Shown here: positions 9,816 through 19,897 of the stretch, in pieces | How the letters are laid out: each line of letters begins with the position of its first letter | Position numbering within the stretch: position 1 is the first letter of the stretch | Assembly (NCBI GenBank): GCA_009784375.1 | Contig: WRBV01000002.1 | Span: 62,001-126,000 of the forward strand | DNA: 64,000 bases | Origin: Bacillota bacterium | Lineage (GTDB): Bacteria > Bacillota > Clostridia > Christensenellales > UBA1242 | Direction of reading: 5' to 3' | Translations under genes and position numbers: made by a program | Notes under the pieces: model-generated | Database searches by the model: none | What the model was told of the DNA's origin: nothing | What the model saw: the letters and a program-made list of their open reading frames with translations, nothing else

Positions 9816-11240
9816 TTAATAGATTAGACTGCTCATGAGTGTTGCGACGAGGACGAAGTAGATAAGAAGTCCAAGAACGTCTTTGATTGTTGTGATAATT
9901 GGTGCTGAACCTGCGGCTTGGTCAAGCTTGAGTTTTACAAGGATCCAAGGTATAAGGAATCCAAGAAGGGCAGCAAGTGTCATATTAGCAATAAGAGAGA
10001 TTGCAACTATGAGACCGAATAACCAAGCATATGAATTTTCATATCCGATTCCTACCCATATCCATGCTATTGCGCCAACAATGATACCGACGATAAGACT
10101 TAGAATGAAACCGATGAATATTTCTTTTAATAATGCTTTTGAGAAGCGTCTGGTGTCAATATGCCCAAGTGCAACACCACGTGCGAATACCGTTGATGAT
10201 TGTGTACCTACGCTTCCACCCATATCCATAATTACTGGAATAAAGAATGCAACAAATACAAGAGAATCAAGTGTATCTTCGAATCCGCTCATCATAAAAC
10301 CTGCGGCAATACCTGCGAGCAGCGAGAATACAAGATAGGGCATGCGAACACGCAGAATTTTCCATATACTACCCTTGACTAATGCTTCACTTCGGTCGCT
10401 TTCTTTACCTGCAACATCGGCAAGACCAGCACGTGCAAACATGTCGTCCGTTTCTGCATCTTCCAAAATATCCATCGCATCATCAACGGTAACAATCCCG
10501 ACAATTCGGTCTTCAGAGTCAACGACTGGAACGGCAAGAAGGTCATAGTCTTTTAGAACATGGGCGACCTCTTCTTGATCAGAACTTGTTGACACCTTTA
10601 TAAGTGGGTCATACATGATATTTTCAAGAATATCGCCAGGTTCAGCAATAAGAAGTTTACGGAGTGAAATAACACCCTCGAGCTTCTTTTTTTCATCCGT
10701 GATATAAAGAGAATAGATTGTTTCCTTGTCTTCTTTTGCTTGTTTACGGACTTTTTGAAGAGCCTTTTCGGCCGTCATGTTGCGTCGAAGAGAAACAAAG
10801 TCTGGTGTCATTATACGTCCTGCGGTCTCGGCTTCGTAACCCATGAGCATGTGGGTTGTTTGCCTGTCCTCGGGAGAGAGAAGAGACATTAGACGTTTTG
10901 TAACTTTTGCAGGAAGCTCGTCAAAAAGCTCGACCCTGTCATCGGGGGACAGTTCCTCGATAAGTTCTTTTGCATATTCGTTTGTGAAGCTTGAAAGAAG
11001 CTCTTTTTGAAGAGTGGTGTCAAGTTGTTCGAATATTGCAAGTGCGTTATCCTTTGGCAAAAGTCGAAAGACAATTGCTTTTTCTTTGTCAGAGAGTTCG
11101 TTTATAACGTACAAAGTCTCCATGTTGTCTTCTATGCTTTGTAGAAGACTTTTTAGTGACTTCATGTCTTTTTCCTCGATAAGTTCGAGAATACGATTAT
11201 GAAGTCCTGTGATTTGGGTTGTTTCAATGATTGCGTTCAT
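9816..11240 (-). CDS. mgtE: Magnesium transporter MgtE
   Basis: MgtE N domain, CBS pair, C-terminal TM 'GGSVGTQSSTVFARGVALG'. Confidence 0.97.
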   Translation of the reverse strand: MNAIIETTQITGLHNRILELIEEKDMKSLKSLLQSIEDNMETLYVINELSDKEKAIVFRLLPKDNALAIFEQLDTTLQKELLSSFTNEYAKELIEELSPDDRVELFDELPAKVTKRLMSLLSPEDRQTTHMLMGYEAETAGRIMTPDFVSLRRNMTAEKALQKVRKQAKEDKETIYSLYITDEKKKLEGVISLRKLLIAEPGDILENIMYDPLIKVSTSSDQEEVAHVLKDYDLLAVPVVDSEDRIVGIVTVDDAMDILEDAETDDMFARAGLADVAGKESDRSEALVKGSIWKILRVRMPYLVFSLLAGIAAGFMMSGFEDTLDSLVFVAFFIPVIMDMGGSVGTQSSTVFARGVALGHIDTRRFSKALLKEIFIGFILSLIVGIIVGAIAWIWVGIGYENSYAWLFGLIVAISLIANMTLAALLGFLIPWILVKLKLDQAAGSAPIITTIKDVLGLLIYFVLVATLMSSLIY

Positions 11241-11298
11241 AGTGTTCCCCAGGAAATGAATAGTCTTGCATGTTGTAGAACTTTTGAAACGCTTGCTT

Positions 11299-11355
11299 TT
11301 ATATTAAAGAGCAGGCGGTGTTAATATCAAAGCGTCTACTATCGTATGTATCCAT
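11299..11355 (-). CDS. Short upstream ORF in the mgtE leader: MDTYDSRRFDINTACSLI
   Basis: AAAAGGAG SD with 7-nt spacing before ATG; 18 codons then TAA; lies between the mgtE promoter and mgtE. Confidence 0.5.
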   Translation of the reverse strand: MDTYDSRRFDINTACSLI

Positions 11356-11401
11356 TCGCCTACTCCTTTTATGTTTTATTTTGTGCGACGCACAACATTT
11401 T

Positions 11402-11431
11402 ATTATACTTTATTGTTAACGAATGTGTCAA
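11402..11431 (-). promoter_or_regulatory. Sigma-A-type promoter for mgtE (TTGACA-18-TATAAT)
   Basis: Reverse complement TTGACACATTCGTTAACAATAAAGTATAAT. Confidence 0.75.
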
Positions 11432-11477
11432 CAGCAATATCTCTTTTAATTATAGAGAATTCATTTATTACTATTAA

Positions 11478-12479
11478 TTGCCTAAATGGATGGAATATCG
11501 TATAATATATATTATGGGGCAATTCATTTGGAATATATTATATCGTCCAAATCGGGTTTGGGGACTTGACGAATTTCTAGAGCCCAATTATTCGTATTTT
11601 TCTGGTGGACATATTATGTTGCTTGTCCTTGGATTTTTGATTTTGGGGGCTGTGGCTGTTTTATCATTCAGAAAAAAAGCCGCAATTAACAAAGTCTTTA
11701 TTGCCTTATCAATTTTAATTTCATTGTGTGCGGCTACGTTAATAACGTATTCAATAATTTCGGGGATTTATAACGTTGAGTGGTATTTGCCTCTTCACAT
11801 ATGTAATGTTTTTATCATTATAATGCCACTTGCCTGTATTTTCCGTAACAAGTTCCGTACGTTTTTTATGGAGTACTTTGTATTCGCAGGCTTTCTTGGG
11901 TTTTTACTTGCTACGACTTTTCCGATGACTACCATGCTTTATTTCCCGCCACTTCATATTGTAAGTATTCTGAGCTGGTTTCACCATGTTATTATTGGTG
12001 CATTAAGTGTTTACTTGGTATGTAGCGGAAACTTTAAATTTACTAATTACAGATGGTACAGACCTATGAGTATGATTGGTATCTTGGTTGCACTTTCGAT
12101 TGTTGCAAATTATTTCCTTGGAACGAATTTCTTGTTTATGAATATGTCACGCGTACATTTTCCAATAAGTGCATTTGTCGAGGTTCTTGGAACGTTTGCT
12201 GTGCCTATTGTTTTAATTTTACTGGGGCTTGCGGCATACAGTATACAAGTTTGTGTGAAAATTTATGAGCGTATAAAGATACGTACAATTATAAGCTTTA
12301 TTAAATGGTTGGAACCAAGAATTAACAACGAAGGGTTGAAGAAATTTTTACAAGAAACTACGGTAGAGCAGCTCTTTGATATTGATTACATGCAATCATA
12401 TTTAAAAAAGTTAAATCTTCGTCGTGTTCGTCGTTTCTGCAGATTGGCGTATTCATCCGAACAAAAAGAAGCCGTTTAA
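11478..12479 (+). CDS. YwaF/TIGR02206-type integral membrane protein
   Basis: 'WYLPLHICNVFIIIMPLACIFRNKFRTFFMEYFVFAGFLGFLLATTFP' and TM arrangement. Confidence 0.7.
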   Translation: MPKWMEYRIIYIMGQFIWNILYRPNRVWGLDEFLEPNYSYFSGGHIMLLVLGFLILGAVAVLSFRKKAAINKVFIALSILISLCAATLITYSIISGIYNVEWYLPLHICNVFIIIMPLACIFRNKFRTFFMEYFVFAGFLGFLLATTFPMTTMLYFPPLHIVSILSWFHHVIIGALSVYLVCSGNFKFTNYRWYRPMSMIGILVALSIVANYFLGTNFLFMNMSRVHFPISAFVEVLGTFAVPIVLILLGLAAYSIQVCVKIYERIKIRTIISFIKWLEPRINNEGLKKFLQETTVEQLFDIDYMQSYLKKLNLRRVRRFCRLAYSSEQKEAV

Positions 12480-12489
12480 GGCTTCTTTT
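12459..12489. terminator. Bidirectional terminator AAAAAGAAGCC-GTTTAA-GGCTTCTTTTT
   Basis: Perfect stem with A/T tracts; stop codon of the + gene lies in the loop. Confidence 0.85.
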
Positions 12490-12492
12490 TCT

Positions 12493-13404
12493 CTAGTCGA
12501 AATTAATTTGGTCGCACATGTCTTTGATTGCTTTGATAGACTTGTTAAGTTTTTCTCGCTCGGACTGGGTCATGTCAAGATCCAATGTACGTATTGCTCC
12601 ACGCCTTGTTAAAATTGTTGGCATACCAAAGCATGTATCATGTTCTTTTGAGTAAACACATATTGTTTTTATTCCTCCAGAATCCTCGAGAATTGTTTCG
12701 GTTATGTCCTTTAAACATATGCCGATGCCGTAGTATGTGCTGCCTTTTTTTTCTATGATACCATATGCGCTGTCACGTACTTGTTGTTCAATTTGTGGGC
12801 ATTGTTCTTCGGTTAGAAACTGGCTTATTTTGTTTAATCCAATAAAGCTACAACTCCATGGAACCATTGAAGTATCTCCATGTTCGCCGATGACATAGCT
12901 GTGAATATTCTTAGGGTGAATAGATGTTACCTCACCAATAAGGTGGCGCAGTCGGGAAGTGTCTAGTGTTGTACCGCTTCCGATAACTTTGCTTGGTTTT
13001 GCATCGCTAAGGCGGTAAACCGCGTATGTCATAACATCGACAGGGTTTGTTGCAACAAGGTAAATACCATTAAATCCCGATTTTACAACTTCGTTAACAA
13101 TGCTTTTCATTACTTTGTAATTTCTGTTTAAAAGTTGGGGGCGCGTTTCACCTGGTGCTTGGGTTACACCCGCACATATACAGACAATTTTGGCGTCGGC
13201 ACAATCTTGATAATCGCCCGCCTTGATTTTTATACGCGTTGTGTTATAAACGGCAGCATGTTGCAAATCCAATGCCTCGCCTTGTGCTTTTTTGTGGTTT
13301 ATGTCAATCAAGACAAGTTCAGATACTTTGTTTTTTGTTGTGACCAAAGAATAGGCATAGCTCATACCTACATTTCCACAACCAATTAATACTACTTTTC
13401 CCAT
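12493..13404 (-). CDS. ldh: L-lactate dehydrogenase
   Basis: GCGNVGMSYAYSLV, VATNPVDVMTY, 'GEHGDTSMVPWS'. Confidence 0.93.
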   Translation of the reverse strand: MGKVVLIGCGNVGMSYAYSLVTTKNKVSELVLIDINHKKAQGEALDLQHAAVYNTTRIKIKAGDYQDCADAKIVCICAGVTQAPGETRPQLLNRNYKVMKSIVNEVVKSGFNGIYLVATNPVDVMTYAVYRLSDAKPSKVIGSGTTLDTSRLRHLIGEVTSIHPKNIHSYVIGEHGDTSMVPWSCSFIGLNKISQFLTEEQCPQIEQQVRDSAYGIIEKKGSTYYGIGICLKDITETILEDSGGIKTICVYSKEHDTCFGMPTILTRRGAIRTLDLDMTQSEREKLNKSIKAIKDMCDQINFD

Positions 13405-13450
13405 AAAATTAAATATAGACTAAAAACTGTGAATGGTCAAGGAAGTAGTG

Positions 13451-15370
13451 TTAGATGTTGACTTTTATTGTTCGGAAAAATTGAATCGAGTGAGTAAACG
13501 TTGCGATAAGATTGCCGTCCATGTCAAATTCGCGCGTTATTCGTCCGCCTTGGCTTGTCGCGACTATGTTTGTAGAATTTCCATGCAAATGGTCATCCAG
13601 ATTGTGTACGCCTGACATAATCATTGAAAATGGCATTTCCATCGAGTTGACAAGCCATGCATTACCAGTACCATCTTCGATGAACCATGTTTCGGCAAAG
13701 CTTGTTATTCCAAGTCCTGTTAAATCAAGAAGAGGAAATTGTGTAAAGTCATATTGTTCATTGTGACTTGCCGTCGCTATTGGGTTAACAAAATTATTGA
13801 ATACATGCAATAAATATCCGCCAGTCGTACGTTGCATTGTCGGAGTGTGTTGACCAGACGTTGGTCTTGGGCTTTGTCCTGTTGTTGGATTGTTGATTTT
13901 ATCAATGAATGTCAAGTTGGTGTGTTGTCTCATGACTGGGTCTTCTGTCATTACCCATTCGACTGTTGGATTGTTATAGATGTCTGTGAAGAATATGATG
14001 CTGTTTGTGTGGCGCGAGCTTACTACAAGTCCGTATGTGCTTCCTTGTTTAACCAAATCAAGCGAATTCAAATGGAACCAGTTATTTGTAACATTGTTAA
14101 CACTTTGTGCAAAAGAAAGTGGAAAGAAATCACGCATGTTAAGTAGTTCTTCATGGCTGAGTTGCCCAGTTGTTTCACATCTTGACATCCGTAATACGAT
14201 ATCCATCCATCGGATTGATGGGTTATAGGTTGCACTTGCCAAAATATCATTATTTGGACCAAGTACAAATGAATGTGTAAATGTATAGCCTGGTGCATGG
14301 TACAATCCAACAACTTCACCCAAACGGCTTACACGTGTGATGATTTGGTTTGTTGCACCGAATACGAAATTACCGTCATTATCAATTTCAAAGCCATGTG
14401 CTGATAGATTTGATCGTAGTGCCAATCTTTGGAATCCATCGTTACAGAAAATCGCGATGTCTCCCATAATACTTCCATGGTTTCCGTATTGTTTAACAAA
14501 CATACCGTCGCTGAGGTCTTGTTCTCTTCCAGCTTGGATGGTGACAGTCAGATTATCAAGTGCGCCTGCATAAGTGACAACTATATCTTCGAATACGCGG
14601 GTAAAGATTACGTTGTTTGCTGCGTTAAGTGTTTCAATACGAAGTGTTGCTGGACGACCTGAGACAAATCCCATTGCCATGAATTCGTGTGTATTTGTAA
14701 GGTCTCCGCCTACGTATCGTGTAAAGTCGGGAACTCCGTCAATTATTACTGTGTATCGGATTGTTGCCTGAGCTGCTGGTGTTATAAAGTACACAAAAAC
14801 ACCAAGTGGGGTAGTCCCAAAAGGATTATGGATAAGTAATGGTCCCATATGATGGTCGGTCTGGGACAAGGCACGCGGGAATAATGTTTTAAGATGATCG
14901 ATTTCATAGCGGACTGCTTGTTGATTGTTTTCGTTGTATATTTCATGTATGCCACGACCATGCAGCGAACTTTGGATATGTGTAAGATGTGAAAATGCTC
15001 TGTCGTATCCAGCGTAAAGTGTTATATCTTGTGTTACGGTACGAGAAGTAAAATTCCATTGTGTTGAACGATCCCATGTCGGAGCTTCGGAATGTGAGAG
15101 GTCAAAATGACTTTGTGGAATATTTGTTGCAAACCATCCAACAAAATTATGACCAAGTAATTCGGGTTCAACGGGAGGTCTTATATGTCCGCCCGAATTT
15201 ACTATATAGACAAGGTCATTTTCTCCGTTATTAAATCGAAAGGTGACTCGAAATTCATCTTGGTTTGGTGTAAACCATCCAAATAATGCCATACCCATAC
15301 TTGTAACGGTTATTGCAACAAGTAATGTCGCACTCACCAGCAATAAAATTAATCCCGCTTTTGTTTTCAT
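13451..15370 (-). CDS. Secreted/anchored protein with InlB B-repeat-like N-terminal domain
   Basis: N-terminal TM; 'VTFRFNNGENDLVYIVNSGGHIRPPVEPELLGHNFVGWFATN'. Confidence 0.65.
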   Translation of the reverse strand: MKTKAGLILLLVSATLLVAITVTSMGMALFGWFTPNQDEFRVTFRFNNGENDLVYIVNSGGHIRPPVEPELLGHNFVGWFATNIPQSHFDLSHSEAPTWDRSTQWNFTSRTVTQDITLYAGYDRAFSHLTHIQSSLHGRGIHEIYNENNQQAVRYEIDHLKTLFPRALSQTDHHMGPLLIHNPFGTTPLGVFVYFITPAAQATIRYTVIIDGVPDFTRYVGGDLTNTHEFMAMGFVSGRPATLRIETLNAANNVIFTRVFEDIVVTYAGALDNLTVTIQAGREQDLSDGMFVKQYGNHGSIMGDIAIFCNDGFQRLALRSNLSAHGFEIDNDGNFVFGATNQIITRVSRLGEVVGLYHAPGYTFTHSFVLGPNNDILASATYNPSIRWMDIVLRMSRCETTGQLSHEELLNMRDFFPLSFAQSVNNVTNNWFHLNSLDLVKQGSTYGLVVSSRHTNSIIFFTDIYNNPTVEWVMTEDPVMRQHTNLTFIDKINNPTTGQSPRPTSGQHTPTMQRTTGGYLLHVFNNFVNPIATASHNEQYDFTQFPLLDLTGLGITSFAETWFIEDGTGNAWLVNSMEMPFSMIMSGVHNLDDHLHGNSTNIVATSQGGRITREFDMDGNLIATFTHSIQFFRTIKVNI

Positions 15371-15427
15371 AGTTATAGTGTAGGATATTTTTGCAAAAAT
15401 ATGAAATTGTTTTATTAAGATTAATTT

Positions 15428-17704
15428 TTATGGTCTTGGACCAAATACATAATTTGCCATGTCTGGGAAAGAATTTGCTTCGTGAAATGCACGCAGCTTG
15501 TATATAGTGTGCATATATTGATTAATATGTTGCCTTGCCAATGCGATTGTTCGTTGGCTTGGTATTGTTGTTGGACCGTGGTGACGTGCGTTAAAGTGTA
15601 CAAAGTCGCGTGTTCCCCAAATAACTCCAGTATCAAGACATCTTCCAGCAAACAAGCCGCCGATTATAAATCCTATACCAATTGAAAAGCTTTCTTCTTC
15701 GAAAATAGAAACACCCAAGGTTAAATTTGAATGAGTATGAATACCAAAGAGATGTGCGATTGTAGGATAAACATCTATGTTTGCCATGAACCTTTCGATG
15801 CGTCTGCCGACAGTTGGTGGTTCTACACGTGTTCGTGGGTCATGGCTGTAGATTACTGGATTAAATGGGCGGGTGGAGAAGAAGCTTGAAACATCATTCC
15901 ATCTCCAATCACGGGGAAGTGCACTACTTCGCAAACCAGTCTCGCGGGGATTATACACAATAAATGCTAATTGTTCGCCAAGGGGACGGTTGATGCGAGT
16001 GTTTGACAACTTGCCTCCGCCTGGGTTGCCTGAGTGTGTATACCATGAATGGTTAAAGTGATCCGAATACAAGACAAGTGCAGTTGTATCGATTAACATG
16101 ACTGTACCACATGGATGGCGTGCAAGGTCTGGTGTTGTTTCAAGATGTTCAAGCAAACGTCCGATACCTCGGTCAAGATTGTGAACTTTTACAAGATATT
16201 GGAACGCAGCAATACGTTCAAAGTCTGTGCCTATTGCCAGTTTTGGGAAAAATTGTGCAAGATAGTATTCCATAGATGAAATTGCAGCAATGTCATCCAT
16301 AAAGTTTTGAGTATAGTTGTCTGGAACAGTTGTGAATGCACGTCTTTGAAGTGGTTGTGGCAAATCTGCAAACACGGGTTGTCCGTTTTCATATTTGTTT
16401 TGAAGATGGATGCTTATACCGTGATGAGTTGATACCGTCAACACATAACTCATAAATGTTTTGTTTGATGGCGCAATGTCATCTATGGCGGCGTCTATCA
16501 TCAAAAAGTCAGAGTTTCTGTTGGTGTGACCTGTGATGCTGTTTGGGATGTAATGATTTGTTGTACGAAAAAAATCAAACCCCATAGCGGGTAGTTTTTC
16601 ACTACGTAAAAACTGACGTTCGTGGAAGTTATGAAAAGAACCCATCTGGTCATAGCCCATGCGACGGAAAATGTTAGGAATACTTTGTGGTACATCATTA
16701 TTTGTATATGTAAACCACATTTCTTGTCCCATTGTGTGTCCGCCTGTTAACGAGACATATTCTGTCATTACTGTACGTTCAAATGCGTGATAACCGTCGA
16801 CCCATGTTGACATACTTTTAAGTCTCCACAAATTTGGTGTAACAAGTGGATTAATTGCATCAAATTCCAAGGTCTCCATCATGAGCATAATCAAATTGTA
16901 ATTTTCATCCAAGCCATAAGTGAGCGGAGTAGGTTCATTCCAAAATCCTTCCTGTGGTGGAATATTAATGCCAAATGATGGGCGAGCATTCAATATTTCA
17001 AGCAAATTTGTAATATAGAAAAACGAAGGTCCAAATCTTTGCAAAAAGTGATGACGATTAAGGAAAGTTGATAATACAAATCTGTCGTTATTCATGTTGT
17101 TAATAAAAAATTGTTCTTCATTATCGTCGATTGGTCCCATGATTGAGAATGTTCCGCCTATTGATGTCGCCATTATTATTACAAGTACAAAACTTGCAAT
17201 CAAGCCACGCTTTCTGTATCTTGTGCGGTGGAAATCACGTTTAAGGCGACGATGTAAAATTATACTTGCGGTCAAAAAAGCAATAACAATTGCGGCAACA
17301 AATCCTGTGAGCAAAAACGGAACGTATGATGCGTTTCCAAATTGGGCGATTTCGGATGCTCCACGTAGGCTTTCCAAGATAAATAATTCACCAAGAGCTT
17401 CGCTAGCAATTGCATTTGCTACGACAATAATTGCTCTTAGAGTTAAAAACGTGGTGAAGATAATAATTTGGATTATGCGGTTGGGTATACAACCTACAAG
17501 GGTTGCAAAAATAATAGTAATACCAAGTGAGAAAATATAAAACCTTGGGAAAGACCAACCCAAGTTAATGTACAGAATTAAATCCAAAATAACAGACACA
17601 AGTAAATATAATGATGGTATTGCAAAAGATCGGAAGAGTCTCGACCTGCAAAATCCATCATCTGGAGCAGTTAGTGATATATCTGAATTTTTATATTCGT
17701 TCAT
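15428..17704 (-). CDS. LtaS-like sulfatase-family membrane protein
   Basis: N-terminal TM bundle, 'NLIMLMMETLEFDAINPLVTPNLWRLKSMSTWVDGYHAFERTVMTEYVSLTGG', 'LYSDHFNHSW'. Confidence 0.85.
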   Translation of the reverse strand: MNEYKNSDISLTAPDDGFCRSRLFRSFAIPSLYLLVSVILDLILYINLGWSFPRFYIFSLGITIIFATLVGCIPNRIIQIIIFTTFLTLRAIIVVANAIASEALGELFILESLRGASEIAQFGNASYVPFLLTGFVAAIVIAFLTASIILHRRLKRDFHRTRYRKRGLIASFVLVIIMATSIGGTFSIMGPIDDNEEQFFINNMNNDRFVLSTFLNRHHFLQRFGPSFFYITNLLEILNARPSFGINIPPQEGFWNEPTPLTYGLDENYNLIMLMMETLEFDAINPLVTPNLWRLKSMSTWVDGYHAFERTVMTEYVSLTGGHTMGQEMWFTYTNNDVPQSIPNIFRRMGYDQMGSFHNFHERQFLRSEKLPAMGFDFFRTTNHYIPNSITGHTNRNSDFLMIDAAIDDIAPSNKTFMSYVLTVSTHHGISIHLQNKYENGQPVFADLPQPLQRRAFTTVPDNYTQNFMDDIAAISSMEYYLAQFFPKLAIGTDFERIAAFQYLVKVHNLDRGIGRLLEHLETTPDLARHPCGTVMLIDTTALVLYSDHFNHSWYTHSGNPGGGKLSNTRINRPLGEQLAFIVYNPRETGLRSSALPRDWRWNDVSSFFSTRPFNPVIYSHDPRTRVEPPTVGRRIERFMANIDVYPTIAHLFGIHTHSNLTLGVSIFEEESFSIGIGFIIGGLFAGRCLDTGVIWGTRDFVHFNARHHGPTTIPSQRTIALARQHINQYMHTIYKLRAFHEANSFPDMANYVFGPRP

Positions 17705-17744
17705 GATTACATTATTATAAGATGCTTATTGGTTTTGTCAAGTA

Positions 17745-18239
17745 TTGGTGGATATGATACCATATATTATGAACAAAAACTTTAAAACGCATTCGGCTTC
17801 GATGGTCTATTTGTTGCGTGAATTGGATGGCAAAAAACAAATACTTTTACAAAAAAGGGGCAAGGGGACTTTTGGATCCGAAATGTGGGAGGCGTCGGCA
17901 GCAGGACATGTTGAACAAGGAGAGTCCTTGACGATGTGCGCCCAGCGTGAAGCACTAGAAGAAATAGGTATAAAGTTTAACCCAGAAGACATCGAATTCT
18001 TAACAATTATTCATGTATTGCCAGTAGAGCCACCGCCACTTGACAATCCATATTATAACGGTCATTTCTTTGTAACAAGATGGGATGGTGAACCGTATGT
18101 TTGTGAATGTGACAAATGTATGTGTCTTGAATGGTTTGATTTGGATGAAATGCCAAAAGAAATGTTTGCGGACAGAAGTACCGCAATCCATAATTACAAA
18201 AATAAAATAGCTTATTCAGAAAAAGGGTGGAGAAGATAA
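17745..18239 (+). CDS. NUDIX hydrolase
   Basis: Nudix box 'GHVEQGESLTMCAQREALEEIGIK'. Confidence 0.93.
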   Translation: MVDMIPYIMNKNFKTHSASMVYLLRELDGKKQILLQKRGKGTFGSEMWEASAAGHVEQGESLTMCAQREALEEIGIKFNPEDIEFLTIIHVLPVEPPPLDNPYYNGHFFVTRWDGEPYVCECDKCMCLEWFDLDEMPKEMFADRSTAIHNYKNKIAYSEKGWRR

Positions 18240-18258
18240 AAAAGACCGAAGTCTTTTT

Positions 18259-18684
18259 TTATATATTTATCTCTGGTTCTTGTGTTTTTCTTGGATTAAG
18301 TAAGTGTACTGAATCTTGACCAAGTTGCCTTTTAATATCTGCCTCCGCTTTTGCTTTTGCTGCTTCTATTGATGTATCAATATCTGCGGCAGTTATAAAA
18401 TCTTTATCGGTCATGCTTAGTATCCAGAGAATACTGTGTGCCTCGTTCTCGTGGTTAATAATTTGGTTTTCAAGATGGTCGTACGGTAAACTTATACCAA
18501 TCTTACAGGACATAGCGTTTCTTGCAAATACTTTTTCTTGTTTTATGTCGGCACTTGATCGATTATTATCTTCCATTGATTGAAGTTGACTTCTTTCGAC
18601 ACCTTGTGGGAATTTTTGTTCAAGATATGCTTTTGCCTTTATTGCGAATTTCTGTACTTCGTGCGGATAAAGATATGTTCTCAT
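18259..18684 (-). CDS. Hypothetical protein (start MRTYLYPHEVQKF)
   Basis: ORF with AAGGAGC SD upstream of the internal ATG. Confidence 0.55.
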   Translation of the reverse strand: MRTYLYPHEVQKFAIKAKAYLEQKFPQGVERSQLQSMEDNNRSSADIKQEKVFARNAMSCKIGISLPYDHLENQIINHENEAHSILWILSMTDKDFITAADIDTSIEAAKAKAEADIKRQLGQDSVHLLNPRKTQEPEINI

Positions 18685-18887
18685 TTTACGCTCCTTCAAA
18701 TTAATATTTACTTTCAAGTATATCATAAACGCCAAAAAAGTCGAAATATTTTTATGGTAGGAAAGGATTTTCTAACGCGAAGCGTATATAGCGAGCACCA
18801 TGCCATAATTTGTGATTTTTGAGAAATAAAAAAGACCGAAGTCTCTTTTTTGGTTGACCGATGTTTTGTTGTATTTTGGTGGGCAGA

Positions 18888-19181
18888 TTACTTTTCGATT
18901 AAGCCTTTACCAGCAGTTCCAAGTCCGCCAAGCCCAAGTAGCCCACCGCCGACTTTTGATATCACTCCACCAATTTTATCTTGCCAAACATCTTCAACAA
19001 GTTGAAAGCGAGCAAGTAAATTCAAGTCTACTTGGTCAAGTGTTCCGCATTCACAAAGGTCGATTGCAGTTCTCAATGCATTCAACTGATTAGCTGCTTC
19101 CAACTGCATACCGCCAAACGCATATAACCCAACACCTGCGCCTATCATTCCTGCACCGACTAAAATTTTCTTTTTATCCAT
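18888..19181 (-). CDS. Small protein with Gly-rich hydrophobic segments
   Basis: MDKKKILVGAGMIGAGVGLYAFGG... ORF. Confidence 0.5.
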   Translation of the reverse strand: MDKKKILVGAGMIGAGVGLYAFGGMQLEAANQLNALRTAIDLCECGTLDQVDLNLLARFQLVEDVWQDKIGGVISKVGGGLLGLGGLGTAGKGLIEK

Positions 19182-19368
19182 GACTGTATACTACCATAAT
19201 TTGGGCGAAATGTCAATACAAGGCATTAAAAAAGAACCCAAATGGACTCTTTTTCTCTCGCAACCCTTGCGAACGGCCTTGGTAGACCGAAACCTAGGAC
19301 TAGGGTACTTTTGGGCGACTGCGAATTTTCCTTGGAACATATGATGTTTCGTTGTGTTTTAATGAAAC

Positions 19369-19734
19369 CTAGTCTCTAACTCGTTCTCTTGTTTCAGGCT
19401 CAACATTTGTCATAGTTTGTGGATCACACACTAGTGTTCCGCCAATTTCCAAACTTTCAAAAACTTCTTGACTTACGAAAATGGTTTCTCTTCTCCCATC
19501 ATCATGTTTAATTTCTACTGCCCACCTTTCTGGTCTTGTTTGAACAAAAGGCTGCATGATTGTAATATTCCCAACTCTCATTGGAATCAAAATTGTTGAC
19601 GTAGATTGCGGCCTATGGTCTAATCCTTTTACTTCGTGTTCACATCCATCGTGTTGACTTGATGAACACCCAGGAAGCGCAACAATTGTAGCAACTAAAG
19701 CAGCGGTTGCTAAAAACTTATTTAGTTTTTTCAT
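19369..19734 (-). CDS. Predicted lipoprotein
   Basis: Signal peptide and lipobox MKKLNKFLATAALVATIVALPGCSSS. Confidence 0.7.
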   Translation of the reverse strand: MKKLNKFLATAALVATIVALPGCSSSQHDGCEHEVKGLDHRPQSTSTILIPMRVGNITIMQPFVQTRPERWAVEIKHDDGRRETIFVSQEVFESLEIGGTLVCDPQTMTNVEPETRERVRD

Positions 19735-19897
19735 GGTAAAATCATATCACAAAATCAACAGTTTTGTCAATATTGAACATAAAAAGAATCCAAGCGGACT
19801 CTTTCTTCCTCCTGCAATTTTATCGAACGGTCTTGGTAGAGCAAATTATATGGTGAGTAAACTTTACAAACCATCTTGCAAAGTGATAAAATTAAGT

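Noticed and set aside
11241-11400. M-box (ykoK) Mg2+ riboswitch upstream of mgtE
   Set aside because: I could not match the conserved M-box core; the leader is short and instead contains an SD-preceded uORF. An Rfam search would settle it.
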